From Methylococcaceae bacterium (GTDB lineage Bacteria; Pseudomonadota; Gammaproteobacteria; Methylococcales; Methylomonadaceae): a DNA stretch of 9,401 bases. Within the stretch, counting starts at the first letter, position 1. Every line of letters starts with the position of its first letter. The notes under the pieces are model-generated. The model made no database searches, was not told the DNA's origin, and worked only from the letters and a program-made list of their open reading frames with translations. Of this stretch, positions 1-6,291 are shown piece after piece. The stretch spans positions 1 through 9,401 of the forward strand of contig JABFST010000243.1 in the NCBI GenBank assembly GCA_013140465.1, in the 5' to 3' direction. Made by a program: the position numbers and the translations under genes.

Positions 1-215
1 TTGAACTGCCCATAAATCATCTTGTCATACACCCATGCCACAATCTTGGCCTATAGTAGGCACACTGTATGGGGCGGTATTTTTATAGACTTCAAAACAC
101 TGAAAATTATAAGATTTTTGTCAGCACGAAAGTGACATATTACAATCTTTTAATGGCTCTAACTGTCTATAATGACTCGCTTGTGCAATAACCTTTGACT
201 GGGAAAGGAACGCTA
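1..215. other. 5' intergenic leader, no gene called
   Basis: No gene is called in this stretch. A minus-strand frame is open from a GTG at 39-41 to the left edge (reading VAWVYDKMIYGQF) with an in-frame stop just upstream of that GTG. It could be the first codons of a divergent gene, but 13 codons without a clear ribosome binding site are not enough to call it. A plus-strand frame enters from the left edge and stops at 57. A short palindrome (GCCTA, 3-nt loop, TAGGC) lies at 49-61. The remainder is AT-rich promoter DNA for the gene at 216. Confidence 0.5.
118..146 (+). promoter_or_regulatory. Predicted sigma70 promoter of the MEMO-family gene
   Basis: A -35 box TTGTCA (118-123) and a -10 box TACAAT (141-146) are separated by exactly 17 bp, in AT-rich DNA about 70 bp upstream of the start codon. 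A second, consensus -10 (TATAAT, 168-173) lies closer to the gene but has no good -35 at standard spacing; its nearest candidate, TTACAA at 140-145, is 22 bp away. Either or both could be used. This rests on consensus matching only. Confidence 0.5.
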
Positions 216-995
216 ATGAACAGATTACCCGCTTTCGCAGGGACTTATTACCCTGAAAACCGACAACAACTACACCAGATGATAGACCAATATTTAAACG
301 ATGCCGAGACGAGCGCCAAAGTACCTAAGGCTATCATCGCCCCTCATGCCGCCTATATTTATTCGGGCGCGGTCGCTGCCAGCGCGTATGTGCGCTTGAC
401 CAAAGCCCACGACTTAATCTCGCGCGTGGTGCTGATTGGCCCTTCGCACCGCGTAGACTTTAAAGGCTTGGCGGTCAGCAAGGCGAAATATTTTGTCACG
501 CCGTTTGGTTCCATCACCGTAGACCAAGCTGCCGTGGCGACCATTGCCCAACTGCCGTTTGTGGAGTATTTGGAGCAAGCGCACACCGATGAACACAGCT
601 TGGAAGTACACCTGCCGTTTTTACAAGAAATGCTGGATGATTTCACGATTGTGCCCATCGTGGCGGGCGATGCCAGTGCCGAGCAAGTCAGCATGGTGAT
701 TGATGCCCTGTGGGGCGGCGAGGAAACGCTGGTCGTCGTGAGTTCTGACTTAAGCCATTACCACGATTACGCGACGGCTAAACGCTTGGATCTCGCCACC
801 AGCAGCGTAATTGAACATTTGCAATACGAGTGCCTGTTTAATGATGCCGCCTGTGGCAAAGTGCCTGTCAGCGGTTTGTTAAAACTGGCGCGGGATAAAG
901 ACCTGACCATCAAAACCATTGATTTGCGCAATTCCGGCGACACCGTAGGCGACAAAAGCAAAGTCGTGGGTTATGGGGCTTATGTGATTGACTAA
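216..995 (+). CDS. amrB: AmmeMemoRadiSam system protein B (MEMO1 family)
   Basis: This 259-residue protein belongs to the MEMO1 family, a non-haem-iron dioxygenase-like fold related to class III ring-cleaving dioxygenases. In bacteria the family usually occurs with an AMMECR1-domain protein and a radical SAM protein; its reaction is not established. Diagnostic segments are IAPHAAYIYSG (residues 41-51), GPSHR (75-79), DEHSLEVHLPF (125-135), VVSSDLSHY (174-182) and ACGKVPVSG (212-220). His44, His78 and Cys213 align with the iron ligands of human MEMO1 (His49, His81, Cys244), so metal binding is probably kept. The usual Gly after APHA is Ala46. I chose ATG 216 because AAGGAA (205-210) lies five bases upstream; the frame also has a TTG at 195 with no ribosome binding site. 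The gene is convergent with pgl, and no AMMECR1 or radical SAM partner is in the window. Family assignment is firm; function is open. Confidence 0.93.
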   Translation: MNRLPAFAGTYYPENRQQLHQMIDQYLNDAETSAKVPKAIIAPHAAYIYSGAVAASAYVRLTKAHDLISRVVLIGPSHRVDFKGLAVSKAKYFVTPFGSITVDQAAVATIAQLPFVEYLEQAHTDEHSLEVHLPFLQEMLDDFTIVPIVAGDASAEQVSMVIDALWGGEETLVVVSSDLSHYHDYATAKRLDLATSSVIEHLQYECLFNDAACGKVPVSGLLKLARDKDLTIKTIDLRNSGDTVGDKSKVVGYGAYVID

Positions 996-1016
996 CACGG
1001 TTCATGCAACAAGTTA

Positions 1017-1149
1017 TAGCCTTGTAGGCCGGAATAAGGCAGTTTGAACGCCAGTGAAAACAGCCGTTTCCGGCACACCGCATCCACGATTTGCCGGAAA
1101 CACCACTTTTCGCTACACTCAAAGCGGCTTATTCCGGCCTACAAGGCTA
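1017..1149. repeat. REP dimer: two inverted GTAG-type palindromes
   Basis: The outer 22 bases (1017-1038 and 1128-1149) are perfect inverted copies containing CCTTGTAGGCCGGAATAAG. Each half also folds on itself: GCCGGAA (1028-1034) pairs with TTCCGGC (1068-1074), and GCCGGAA (1093-1099) pairs with TTCCGGC (1132-1138). The tetranucleotide GTAG directly before each outer arm is the signature of REP elements mobilised by RAYT-type transposases. Two REPs head to head form a BIME-like unit. No transposase is in the window, so this is a non-autonomous copy. It fills the space between two convergent genes, where it may act as a shared transcription barrier, although neither hairpin is followed by a T-tract. 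Confidence 0.82.
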
Positions 1150-1169
1150 AGGGAAAGCACCTTCTGACG

Positions 1170-1181
1170 GGTGTAAACACC
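1170..1181 (-). other. Small hairpin at the pgl stop codon
   Basis: GGTGT and ACACC (1170-1174 and 1177-1181) form a five-base inverted repeat with AA at its centre, just touching the pgl stop codon (1181-1183). No T-run follows on the minus strand, so it does not qualify as an intrinsic terminator. It might stabilise the 3' end of the zwf-pgl transcript. Confidence 0.25.
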
Positions 1182-1864
1182 TATCCCCCATAAGCGGCCT
1201 TATCTATATAGATGACTACCGGATTCACCGGGGCAATAGCCGCCACTGGCAATTCTTCACCCGCCCGCCAGCTTTTAACGGCATCTTGTTTATTGCTGCC
1301 CGTTACGATGAACATGACTTGTTGTGCTTGGCTTAAGGCATAAGCACTAATAGACACGCGTTCGGGCGGCGGTTTGGGCGAATTGTACACGGCATGGGCC
1401 AACTCATCGGGCGCATGTTGATGGCCCGGAAACAAGCTAGCCGTATGCCCGTCTTCGCCCATACCCAATAACACCACATCAAACGGCAACGCCGTCGCCA
1501 ACACGGCCTGATACTGCTGTGCAGCCAGCACGGGGCCTAATTCTGCGGGTATGGTAAAAATCTGTTCCGCCGGAATACTGACTTGATCCAAAAACGCCAA
1601 ACGCGCCATCACGCTGTTGCGGTCGGCATGGTCGGCTGGCAAACAGCGTTCATCACCGTAATATACCCACCATTTGGACCAATCGGTATCGGCTTCGGCG
1701 AGCATACGGTACACTTTTTCGGGCGTGCCGCCACCCGCCAACACCAGCTTAAAACCACCATGCGCGGCAATTGCACGCTGGGCTGCCGCCATTATTTCGG
1801 CATAAACCGCCACCGCCACGTCGTCGGCTGTCGCCAACACCTGCCATACACTCTGCTCTTGCAT
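1181..1864 (-). CDS. pgl: 6-phosphogluconolactonase (Pgl, DevB type)
   Basis: This cytoplasmic enzyme hydrolyses 6-phosphoglucono-delta-lactone to 6-phosphogluconate, the second step of the oxidative pentose phosphate and Entner-Doudoroff routes. The 227-residue length is normal for the SugarP_isomerase-like/DevB type, not the longer beta-propeller type. Family motifs are LAGGGTP (42-48), YYGDERCLP (68-76) and LLGMGEDGHTASLFPG (132-147). I chose ATG 1864 rather than an in-frame ATG at 1897. GGAGGG (1871-1876, minus strand) lies six bases before it, and its first base overlaps the zwf stop codon (TAATG), the usual arrangement for translational coupling. The longer version would add 11 residues inside zwf. 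It is the last gene of the zwf-pgl operon and converges on the MEMO-family gene across a REP dimer. Confidence 0.95.
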   Translation of the reverse strand: MQEQSVWQVLATADDVAVAVYAEIMAAAQRAIAAHGGFKLVLAGGGTPEKVYRMLAEADTDWSKWWVYYGDERCLPADHADRNSVMARLAFLDQVSIPAEQIFTIPAELGPVLAAQQYQAVLATALPFDVVLLGMGEDGHTASLFPGHQHAPDELAHAVYNSPKPPPERVSISAYALSQAQQVMFIVTGSNKQDAVKSWRAGEELPVAAIAPVNPVVIYIDKAAYGG

Positions 1865-3348
1865 TATTTGCCCTCCGGCGTTAATGAGCTGCGCCATGTT
1901 TGCGAACTCTTTTCAAATAAGCGGCTGTCTTCTGGGCCCCACGAGCCAGCCGGATAAGTGGCGATATAATCACGCTCTATCGCCCAGGTTTGTAAAATCG
2001 GATCGACTATGCGCCACGCATATTCCACTTCATCAAAGCGCAAGAATAACGAGCGGTCGCCTTTTAACACATCTAGCAACAAATCTTCATACGCGTCTAT
2101 CGCCTTTTCGTCATCATTACGGAAACTCGCATCCAAGCTACTGGTGCGCGTACTCATTTCCAAGCCTGGTTCTTTTACCGTCATTTCAATACGGATGCAC
2201 TCTTCAGGCTGTATGCCCAGCAATATCCAGTTTTGGCTCATGCAGTTCACGTTGGTGTCGCGAAAAAACTGCAAAGGCGGGTGGCGGAAACAGATTGAAA
2301 TAGTCGATTGCGCTTTCGCCATGCGTTTGCCCGTGCGTAAATACATAGGCACACCGCGCCAGCGCCAGTTGTCTATATAGAGTTTCATCGAGGCGTAGGT
2401 TTCGGTCACGCTGTTGGCGGGCACATGGTCTTCTTGCAAATAGCTTTTCACTTTCTCGCCACGCACTTGGCCTTGCGCGTATTGCCCCCTAAACGCATAA
2501 CCATGTACGGCTTCTTTAGGGATAGGGCGGATGGACTTAAGCACTTTCACTTTTTCATCGCGCAAGGCTTCGGCTTCCATAGACGCGGGCGGCTCCATCG
2601 TGACTAAGGTAAGCAATTGCAGCAAATGGCTTTGCAACATGTCACGCATGGCTCCAGAACCGTTGTAATAATCGCCCCGGCTGTCTATGCCCAATTCTTC
2701 GGAATGGGTGATCTGGATATGGTCGATATAATTGCGGTTCCATAACGGCTCTAACAGCACATTGGCAAAACGGAACACCAGCACGTTTTGCACCATGCCC
2801 TTACCCAAATAATGGTCGATGCGGTAAATTTGTTCTTCACGCAGAAAATGGCTGATGCGTTTTTGCAAGGCTTGCGCACTGTCCAAATCATAGCCAAACG
2901 GCTTTTCTATAATCACCCGCCGCCAACCAAATTGCTCGTCAAACAATTGGTTATCGCTGAGTTTTTCCATGACCAAACCAAAATCAGCCGGGCTGATGGA
3001 CAAATAAAAGGCGATGTTTTTCGGAAAATTAGCGTCTTCATTTAACAATTCCGCCAATGATGAATAACACGCAGGATCTTGTATATCGCCTTGATGGTAC
3101 TGTAAACGCGCACAAAAACGCTGGAAAACGGCCTCATCAAACTCATCACGCGTTTTGGCAACCACCATGTCCCTGACTTCGGACAGCCATTTTTCCTGAT
3201 CCCAAACCCGACGGCCTACCGCCAAAATGCGTGTGCCTGCGGGTAGGCGATTGGCAACATCAAGATGATATAAGGCGGGCATTAATTTAATGCGTGAGAG
3301 ATTTCCGGTCGCGCCAAAAATCACATAAGTACAGGGTTCGGCTTTCAT
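1864..3348 (-). CDS. zwf: Glucose-6-phosphate dehydrogenase
   Basis: This enzyme oxidises glucose-6-phosphate to 6-phosphogluconolactone with NAD(P)+. The protein has 494 residues, typical for bacterial Zwf. The N-terminal Rossmann fingerprint is FGATGNL (11-17). EKPFG (148-152) holds Lys149, and the active-site signature RIDHYLGK spans 176-183. The catalytic-domain block [18 protein letters not shown] contains Asp236 and His241, the expected general base. Two positions in that block differ from the common YYD...QNH form: Asn229 and Ser240. The C-terminus YPAGSWGP (465-472) matches the enterobacterial pattern. ATG 3348 is preceded by a modest AGAG-type ribosome binding site. The gene is first in a two-gene operon with pgl and is divergent from the GH3 glucosidase gene. 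The cofactor preference (NAD or NADP) cannot be read safely from the motif. Confidence 0.97.
   Translation of the reverse strand: MKAEPCTYVIFGATGNLSRIKLMPALYHLDVANRLPAGTRILAVGRRVWDQEKWLSEVRDMVVAKTRDEFDEAVFQRFCARLQYHQGDIQDPACYSSLAELLNEDANFPKNIAFYLSISPADFGLVMEKLSDNQLFDEQFGWRRVIIEKPFGYDLDSAQALQKRISHFLREEQIYRIDHYLGKGMVQNVLVFRFANVLLEPLWNRNYIDHIQITHSEELGIDSRGDYYNGSGAMRDMLQSHLLQLLTLVTMEPPASMEAEALRDEKVKVLKSIRPIPKEAVHGYAFRGQYAQGQVRGEKVKSYLQEDHVPANSVTETYASMKLYIDNWRWRGVPMYLRTGKRMAKAQSTISICFRHPPLQFFRDTNVNCMSQNWILLGIQPEECIRIEMTVKEPGLEMSTRTSSLDASFRNDDEKAIDAYEDLLLDVLKGDRSLFLRFDEVEYAWRIVDPILQTWAIERDYIATYPAGSWGPEDSRLFEKSSQTWRSSLTPEGK
1871..1876 (-). promoter_or_regulatory. Ribosome binding site of pgl, inside the zwf end
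   Basis: GGAGGG on the minus strand lies six bases before the pgl ATG and within the last codons of zwf (Pro-Glu-Gly). It decides the pgl start in favour of 1864. Confidence 0.8.
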
Positions 3349-3471
3349 AAGGTCACTCTAATTAGGGCGGCAAGGCGGGTTAAAAATATCCCGGCCCCTG
3401 GCTAAGGCAGAGAACGGGGAGATGAAGAACAAATAGGGGGGTAACTATGGACAGCCAAGCTGTGCATCGCC

Positions 3472-3499
3472 ATTATACGGGATAAAAAAACTAAGTAAA
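3472..3499 (-). promoter_or_regulatory. Predicted promoter of zwf-pgl
   Basis: On the minus strand, a consensus -10 TATAAT (3472-3477) has a -35-like TTTACT (3494-3499) 16 bp upstream. Transcription would start near 3465 and give a leader of roughly 115 nt before the zwf ATG. No riboswitch or attenuator fold was recognised in that leader. Confidence 0.5.
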
Positions 3500-3576
3500 A
3501 AGCACCCAAGCAAGGCTGATGCCAGCAGAGGTTGACTGCCACTCTCCAACGTCAAACACTAGCGGCGGGCGTGTAT

Positions 3577-3606
3577 GGCTTTAGGCGTTGGTGTGTCGGC
3601 AATAAA
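3577..3606 (+). repeat. Intergenic repeat, copy 1
   Basis: This block aligns without gaps to 6176-6205, with 25 of 30 identical bases by eye. The shared blocks are GGCTTTAG and GTGTCGGCA, 16 bases apart start to start in both copies, followed by TAAA. Both copies are intergenic, which points to a dispersed element or a shared regulatory sequence. Neither copy has a recognised family name. Confidence 0.5.
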
Positions 3607-3661
3607 GCAGCAAGTGTCCTGTATTGCGCACGCTTATGTATCGACTCCTTAGGTTTATATA

Positions 3662-3697
3662 CCCCTCTCCCCAGCCCTCTCCCTAAGGGAGAGGGGG
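3662..3697. repeat. CCCTCTCCC palindromic repeat
   Basis: Two pyrimidine arms, CCCCTCTCC (3662-3670) and CCCTCTCCCT (3675-3684), precede one purine arm (3686-3697). Either pyrimidine arm can pair with it, giving a tight hairpin with almost no loop or a longer-looped alternative. No T-tract follows, so it is unlikely to be an intrinsic terminator. It resembles a dispersed intergenic palindrome type found in many bacterial genomes (recalled, not searched). Confidence 0.6.
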
Positions 3698-3832
3698 TTG
3701 TCCGTGTGTTACCTAACGTTTCTATGGTATTTAAAACTTGTACAGATAGCTTTGTTTGCAAACTGCGGGCTACGATTTAAGACTTTATTACGCTACGCCA
3801 ATACGCCCTACGCCGTCACTCAATCCCGCCCC

Positions 3833-3845
3833 TGTCAAATTGACA
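3833..3845. promoter_or_regulatory. Candidate operator palindrome over the GH3 -35 box
   Basis: TGTCAA and TTGACA form a perfect six-base inverted repeat around one central A. The right half is itself the consensus -35 hexamer TTGACA (3840-3845). A dimeric repressor bound here would occlude the -35 box. No regulator gene is in the window, so the cognate protein is unknown. Confidence 0.4.
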
Positions 3846-3870
3846 ATTTTTTGCCTAAACAGTCTAAAAT
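3840..3870 (+). promoter_or_regulatory. Predicted sigma70 promoter of the GH3 gene
   Basis: A perfect -35 TTGACA (3840-3845) is followed by -10 TAAAAT (3865-3870) with a 19-bp spacer; TCTAAA at 3863-3868 is the 17-bp alternative. Transcription would start near 3877, leaving a leader of about 30 nt before the TTG start codon. Confidence 0.6.
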
Positions 3871-3896
3871 AGCCCGACTACCCACCCTAATCAGTT

Positions 3897-3901
3897 GAGG
3901 A
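3897..3901 (+). promoter_or_regulatory. Ribosome binding site deciding the GH3 start
   Basis: GAGGA lies five to six bases before TTG 3907. It overlaps the alternative upstream TTG (3895), which itself has only CACCCTAATCAG ahead of it. This favours the downstream start. The cost is a signal peptide without a basic residue, so the choice is not certain. Confidence 0.55.
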
Positions 3902-3906
3902 CAACC

Positions 3907-6150
3907 TTGCAAGTACAAACCATCCTAAGCTTATTCCCACTCACGCTGGTGCTGGGTTGCGCGATAACCCCCTACTCAGGCGGCAACGATACCAGCACCC
4001 AGGTCGAAAAACTCTTATCCCAAATGACCTTGCAGGAAAAAATTGGGCAAATGACCCAGTTGGATTTCGCGATGATCGCCGCCACGACTCATATAAACCC
4101 CAACAACCCTGTCGATCAGGCCAAGCTCGAGGATGCGCTGCTGAATCACCATGTCGGCTCTATCCTTAACGCGCCGTACACGCCTTACAGCAAAGCCCAA
4201 ACACGGCAAACGTGGCAAGCCATCATTAAAACCCTACAGGCGACCACGGCAAAATCCCGCTTAAAAATTCCCGTGTTATATGGCATTGATGCCATACATG
4301 GCGCAACGTACACCCAAAATGCCACCTTGTTTCCGCAAGCGATTAATATGGCGGCAACGTTTAATCCGGCACTCAGCAATCAAGAAGGCGCGATCACGGC
4401 AAAAGAATTACGCGCATCGGGTTTGCATTGGAATTTTTCACCCATGCTGGATATAGGCCGACAACCGCTCTGGTCGCGCTTATGGGAAAGTTATGGCGAA
4501 GACGTGCATTTGGCGAGCGTATTGGGGACGGCGTTTATCCAAGGCCATCAAGGCGATAATTTTGCCGCGCCCGACAAAGCCCTAACCTGCCTAAAACATT
4601 ACGTCGGCTACAGTATGCCCAATAACGGCAAAGACCGTACCCCGGCATGGCTAAGCGAACGCATGTTGCGCGAGTATTTTTTGCCCACGTTTGCCGCTGG
4701 CATTAATGCGGGCGCACCCACTATTATGGTCAATTCTGGCGAAGTGGACGGCATACCTGGCCATGCCAACCACCATTATTTAACCGACATTTTGCGCGAT
4801 GAACTAGGCTTTAAAGGCTTTACAGTATCGGATTGGGCCGATATTAAAAACCTCTATCGGCGCGACAAATTGGCGGCTAGCGAAAAAGAAGCCGTCAAAA
4901 TGGCGGTCATGGCGGGCATAGACATGAGCATGGTGCCGTTTGATTATTCGTTCTACGATTTGCTAATCGCTTTGGTGCAAGAAGGCGAAGTGCCTATTGC
5001 GCGTATCGACGAAGCCGTCAGGCGCATACTTACGGTCAAATACCAAGCGGGCTTGTTTGCCGCGCAGCCCGCGATGACTGCGCCGTCGGCACAGGCTGAT
5101 GCCGAAGCACTCGCCATCAACCGCCAAGCGGCGCACGAATCGATCGTACTGGCAAAAAATGCCACCCACCTATTGCCGCTCAAAAAATCGGCGCGTATTT
5201 TTGTCACCGGCCCTACCGCCAATTTGCTCAGTGCCCTCAACGGCGGCTGGACTATCACTTGGCAAGGCGATGATGAAAGTGCCTACCCCGCAGAAAAACA
5301 AACCGTTTTGGAAGCGATACAACAACAGGCTACAGGCCCCGTCACCTATGTTGACAGCACAACCTTAGCGGCTAACAATGGCCTACAACAAGCTGCCGCC
5401 ACAGCCGCCAAACACGATGTCATCATCTTATGCCTAGGCGAAAAACCGTATACCGAAACCATCGGCAATATCAGCTCGCTTAATCTCGATCCGGCACAAT
5501 ACCAGTTGGCGAAGGCCATGATCTCTACAGGCAAACCCGTCGTGTTAGTCACTTTAGGGGGAAGGCCGCGCATTATCACCGACATTGCCCAACAAGCCAC
5601 CGCTGTGGTGCTGGGCTTTTTGCCCGGCATGGAAGGCGGCACGGCGATTGCCGACATTTTGTTTGGCGCTTATAACCCCGACGGCAAACTGCCTATTTCT
5701 TATCCGCGCGACACCAACGACCATGTGCTATACGACCACAAACCCAGCGAAGCGTTTGAATTTAACCGCTATACGCCTTTATATCCATTTGGGCATGGCT
5801 TAAGTTACACTGAGTTCCAAACCAGCGGTTTACAGGTCGCCAAAAAATCCATCCTTCTTGGCGAAACCCTAGACGTGGCGGTGACGGTTAAAAACACGGG
5901 GTCATTAACGGGTAAAGAGACCGTGTTATTGTACATAAACGATGTGGCAGCCTCGGTGACGCGCCCCACCAAGCAATTAAAGGCATTCCAAAAAGTGTCG
6001 CTCGCGCCTGGGCAATCCCAACGCCTAAGCTTTACCCTGACCGCGCTGGATTTGTCTTTTATAGGCGTAGACCTTAAGCGCATCGTCGAACCGGGTGAAT
6101 TTAAGGTGATGGTAGGCAAAGAATCGGTAGCGTTTTGGGTGGAAAAATAA
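3907..6150 (+). CDS. GH3 exo-beta-glucosidase lipoprotein (ExoI/BglX-like)
   Basis: This retaining glycoside hydrolase family 3 enzyme probably releases glucose from the non-reducing ends of beta-glucans or cello-oligosaccharides outside the inner membrane. It has 747 residues from this start. The signal peptide ends in VLGC with Cys18, and +2 is Ala, which suggests an outer-membrane lipoprotein. GH3 N-terminal domain motifs are KIGQMTQLD (45-53), GIDAIHG (126-132), WESYGED (193-199), LKHY (229-232) and FTVSDW with nucleophile Asp309. The C-terminal domain has GGWTITWQG (446-454) and GEKPYTET (511-518), matching the barley exoglucanase ExoI group, where the acid/base Glu lies in the latter segment. 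A fibronectin-III-like domain (about 655-735) closes the protein. TTG 3907 has GAGGA six bases upstream. An alternative TTG at 3895 lacks a ribosome binding site but would add an Arg to the n-region. Exact substrate is inferred. Confidence 0.93.
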   Translation: MQVQTILSLFPLTLVLGCAITPYSGGNDTSTQVEKLLSQMTLQEKIGQMTQLDFAMIAATTHINPNNPVDQAKLEDALLNHHVGSILNAPYTPYSKAQTRQTWQAIIKTLQATTAKSRLKIPVLYGIDAIHGATYTQNATLFPQAINMAATFNPALSNQEGAITAKELRASGLHWNFSPMLDIGRQPLWSRLWESYGEDVHLASVLGTAFIQGHQGDNFAAPDKALTCLKHYVGYSMPNNGKDRTPAWLSERMLREYFLPTFAAGINAGAPTIMVNSGEVDGIPGHANHHYLTDILRDELGFKGFTVSDWADIKNLYRRDKLAASEKEAVKMAVMAGIDMSMVPFDYSFYDLLIALVQEGEVPIARIDEAVRRILTVKYQAGLFAAQPAMTAPSAQADAEALAINRQAAHESIVLAKNATHLLPLKKSARIFVTGPTANLLSALNGGWTITWQGDDESAYPAEKQTVLEAIQQQATGPVTYVDSTTLAANNGLQQAAATAAKHDVIILCLGEKPYTETIGNISSLNLDPAQYQLAKAMISTGKPVVLVTLGGRPRIITDIAQQATAVVLGFLPGMEGGTAIADILFGAYNPDGKLPISYPRDTNDHVLYDHKPSEAFEFNRYTPLYPFGHGLSYTEFQTSGLQVAKKSILLGETLDVAVTVKNTGSLTGKETVLLYINDVAASVTRPTKQLKAFQKVSLAPGQSQRLSFTLTALDLSFIGVDLKRIVEPGEFKVMVGKESVAFWVEK

Positions 6151-6153
6151 CCG

Positions 6154-6167
6154 CCGATTAACATCGG
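6154..6167 (+). other. Small hairpin after the GH3 gene
   Basis: CCGAT and ATCGG form a five-base stem with a TAAC loop starting four bases after the stop codon. There is no T-run behind it, so it is a weak candidate for a 3' end or processing signal, and transcription could continue into the next gene. Confidence 0.25.
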
Positions 6168-6175
6168 AGTACAAC

Positions 6176-6205
6176 GGCTTTAGACCTTGCCGTGTCGGCA
6201 CTAAA
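6176..6205 (+). repeat. Intergenic repeat, copy 2
   Basis: This is the second copy of the block described at 3577-3606, with the same spacing between GGCTTTAG and GTGTCGGCA. It contains a small hairpin, TGCCG and CGGCA around TGT (6188-6200), which the first copy lacks. It sits in the 141-bp gap between the GH3 gene and the next gene. The rest of that gap shows only a lone TATAAA (6260-6265) without a convincing -35 box. Confidence 0.5.
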
Positions 6206-6291
6206 AGATTGAGCAACCATTCAAAAATGTAGGGTTAAAGCCCCTGCCGCACCGCCCTGTATAAACACTAACTAACCACCTACAACTAGCC

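Larger units (their letters stand above)
3349..3906. other. Divergent zwf / GH3 intergenic region
   Basis: This 558-bp stretch has no credible gene. Short open frames around 3532-3780 run through the repeats and have no ribosome binding site or recognisable product. It contains the zwf leader and promoter (minus strand, 3349-3499), a repeat-like block at 3577-3606, a CCCTCTCCC palindrome (3662-3697), a possible REP remnant at 3785-3811 and the GH3 promoter with its palindrome (3833-3870). The stretch from about 3500 to 3570 shows nothing I can name. Confidence 0.6.

Noticed and set aside
49..61. Operator at GCCTATAGTAGGC
   Set aside because: A five-base inverted repeat far from the predicted promoter is easily expected by chance.
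1583..3045. Several plus-strand open frames opposite pgl and zwf
   Set aside because: They are antisense shadows of two clearly recognised enzymes with intact motifs.
3349..3465. Riboswitch in the zwf leader
   Set aside because: The leader is about 115 nt, but I recognise no conserved aptamer motif or terminator/antiterminator pair.
3662..3700. Intrinsic terminator
   Set aside because: The GC-rich hairpin is not followed by a T-tract on either strand, and no gene ends nearby.
3532..3780. Small protein genes in the zwf-GH3 gap (plus and minus strand frames)
   Set aside because: They run through palindromic repeats, lack ribosome binding sites and have no recognisable protein features.
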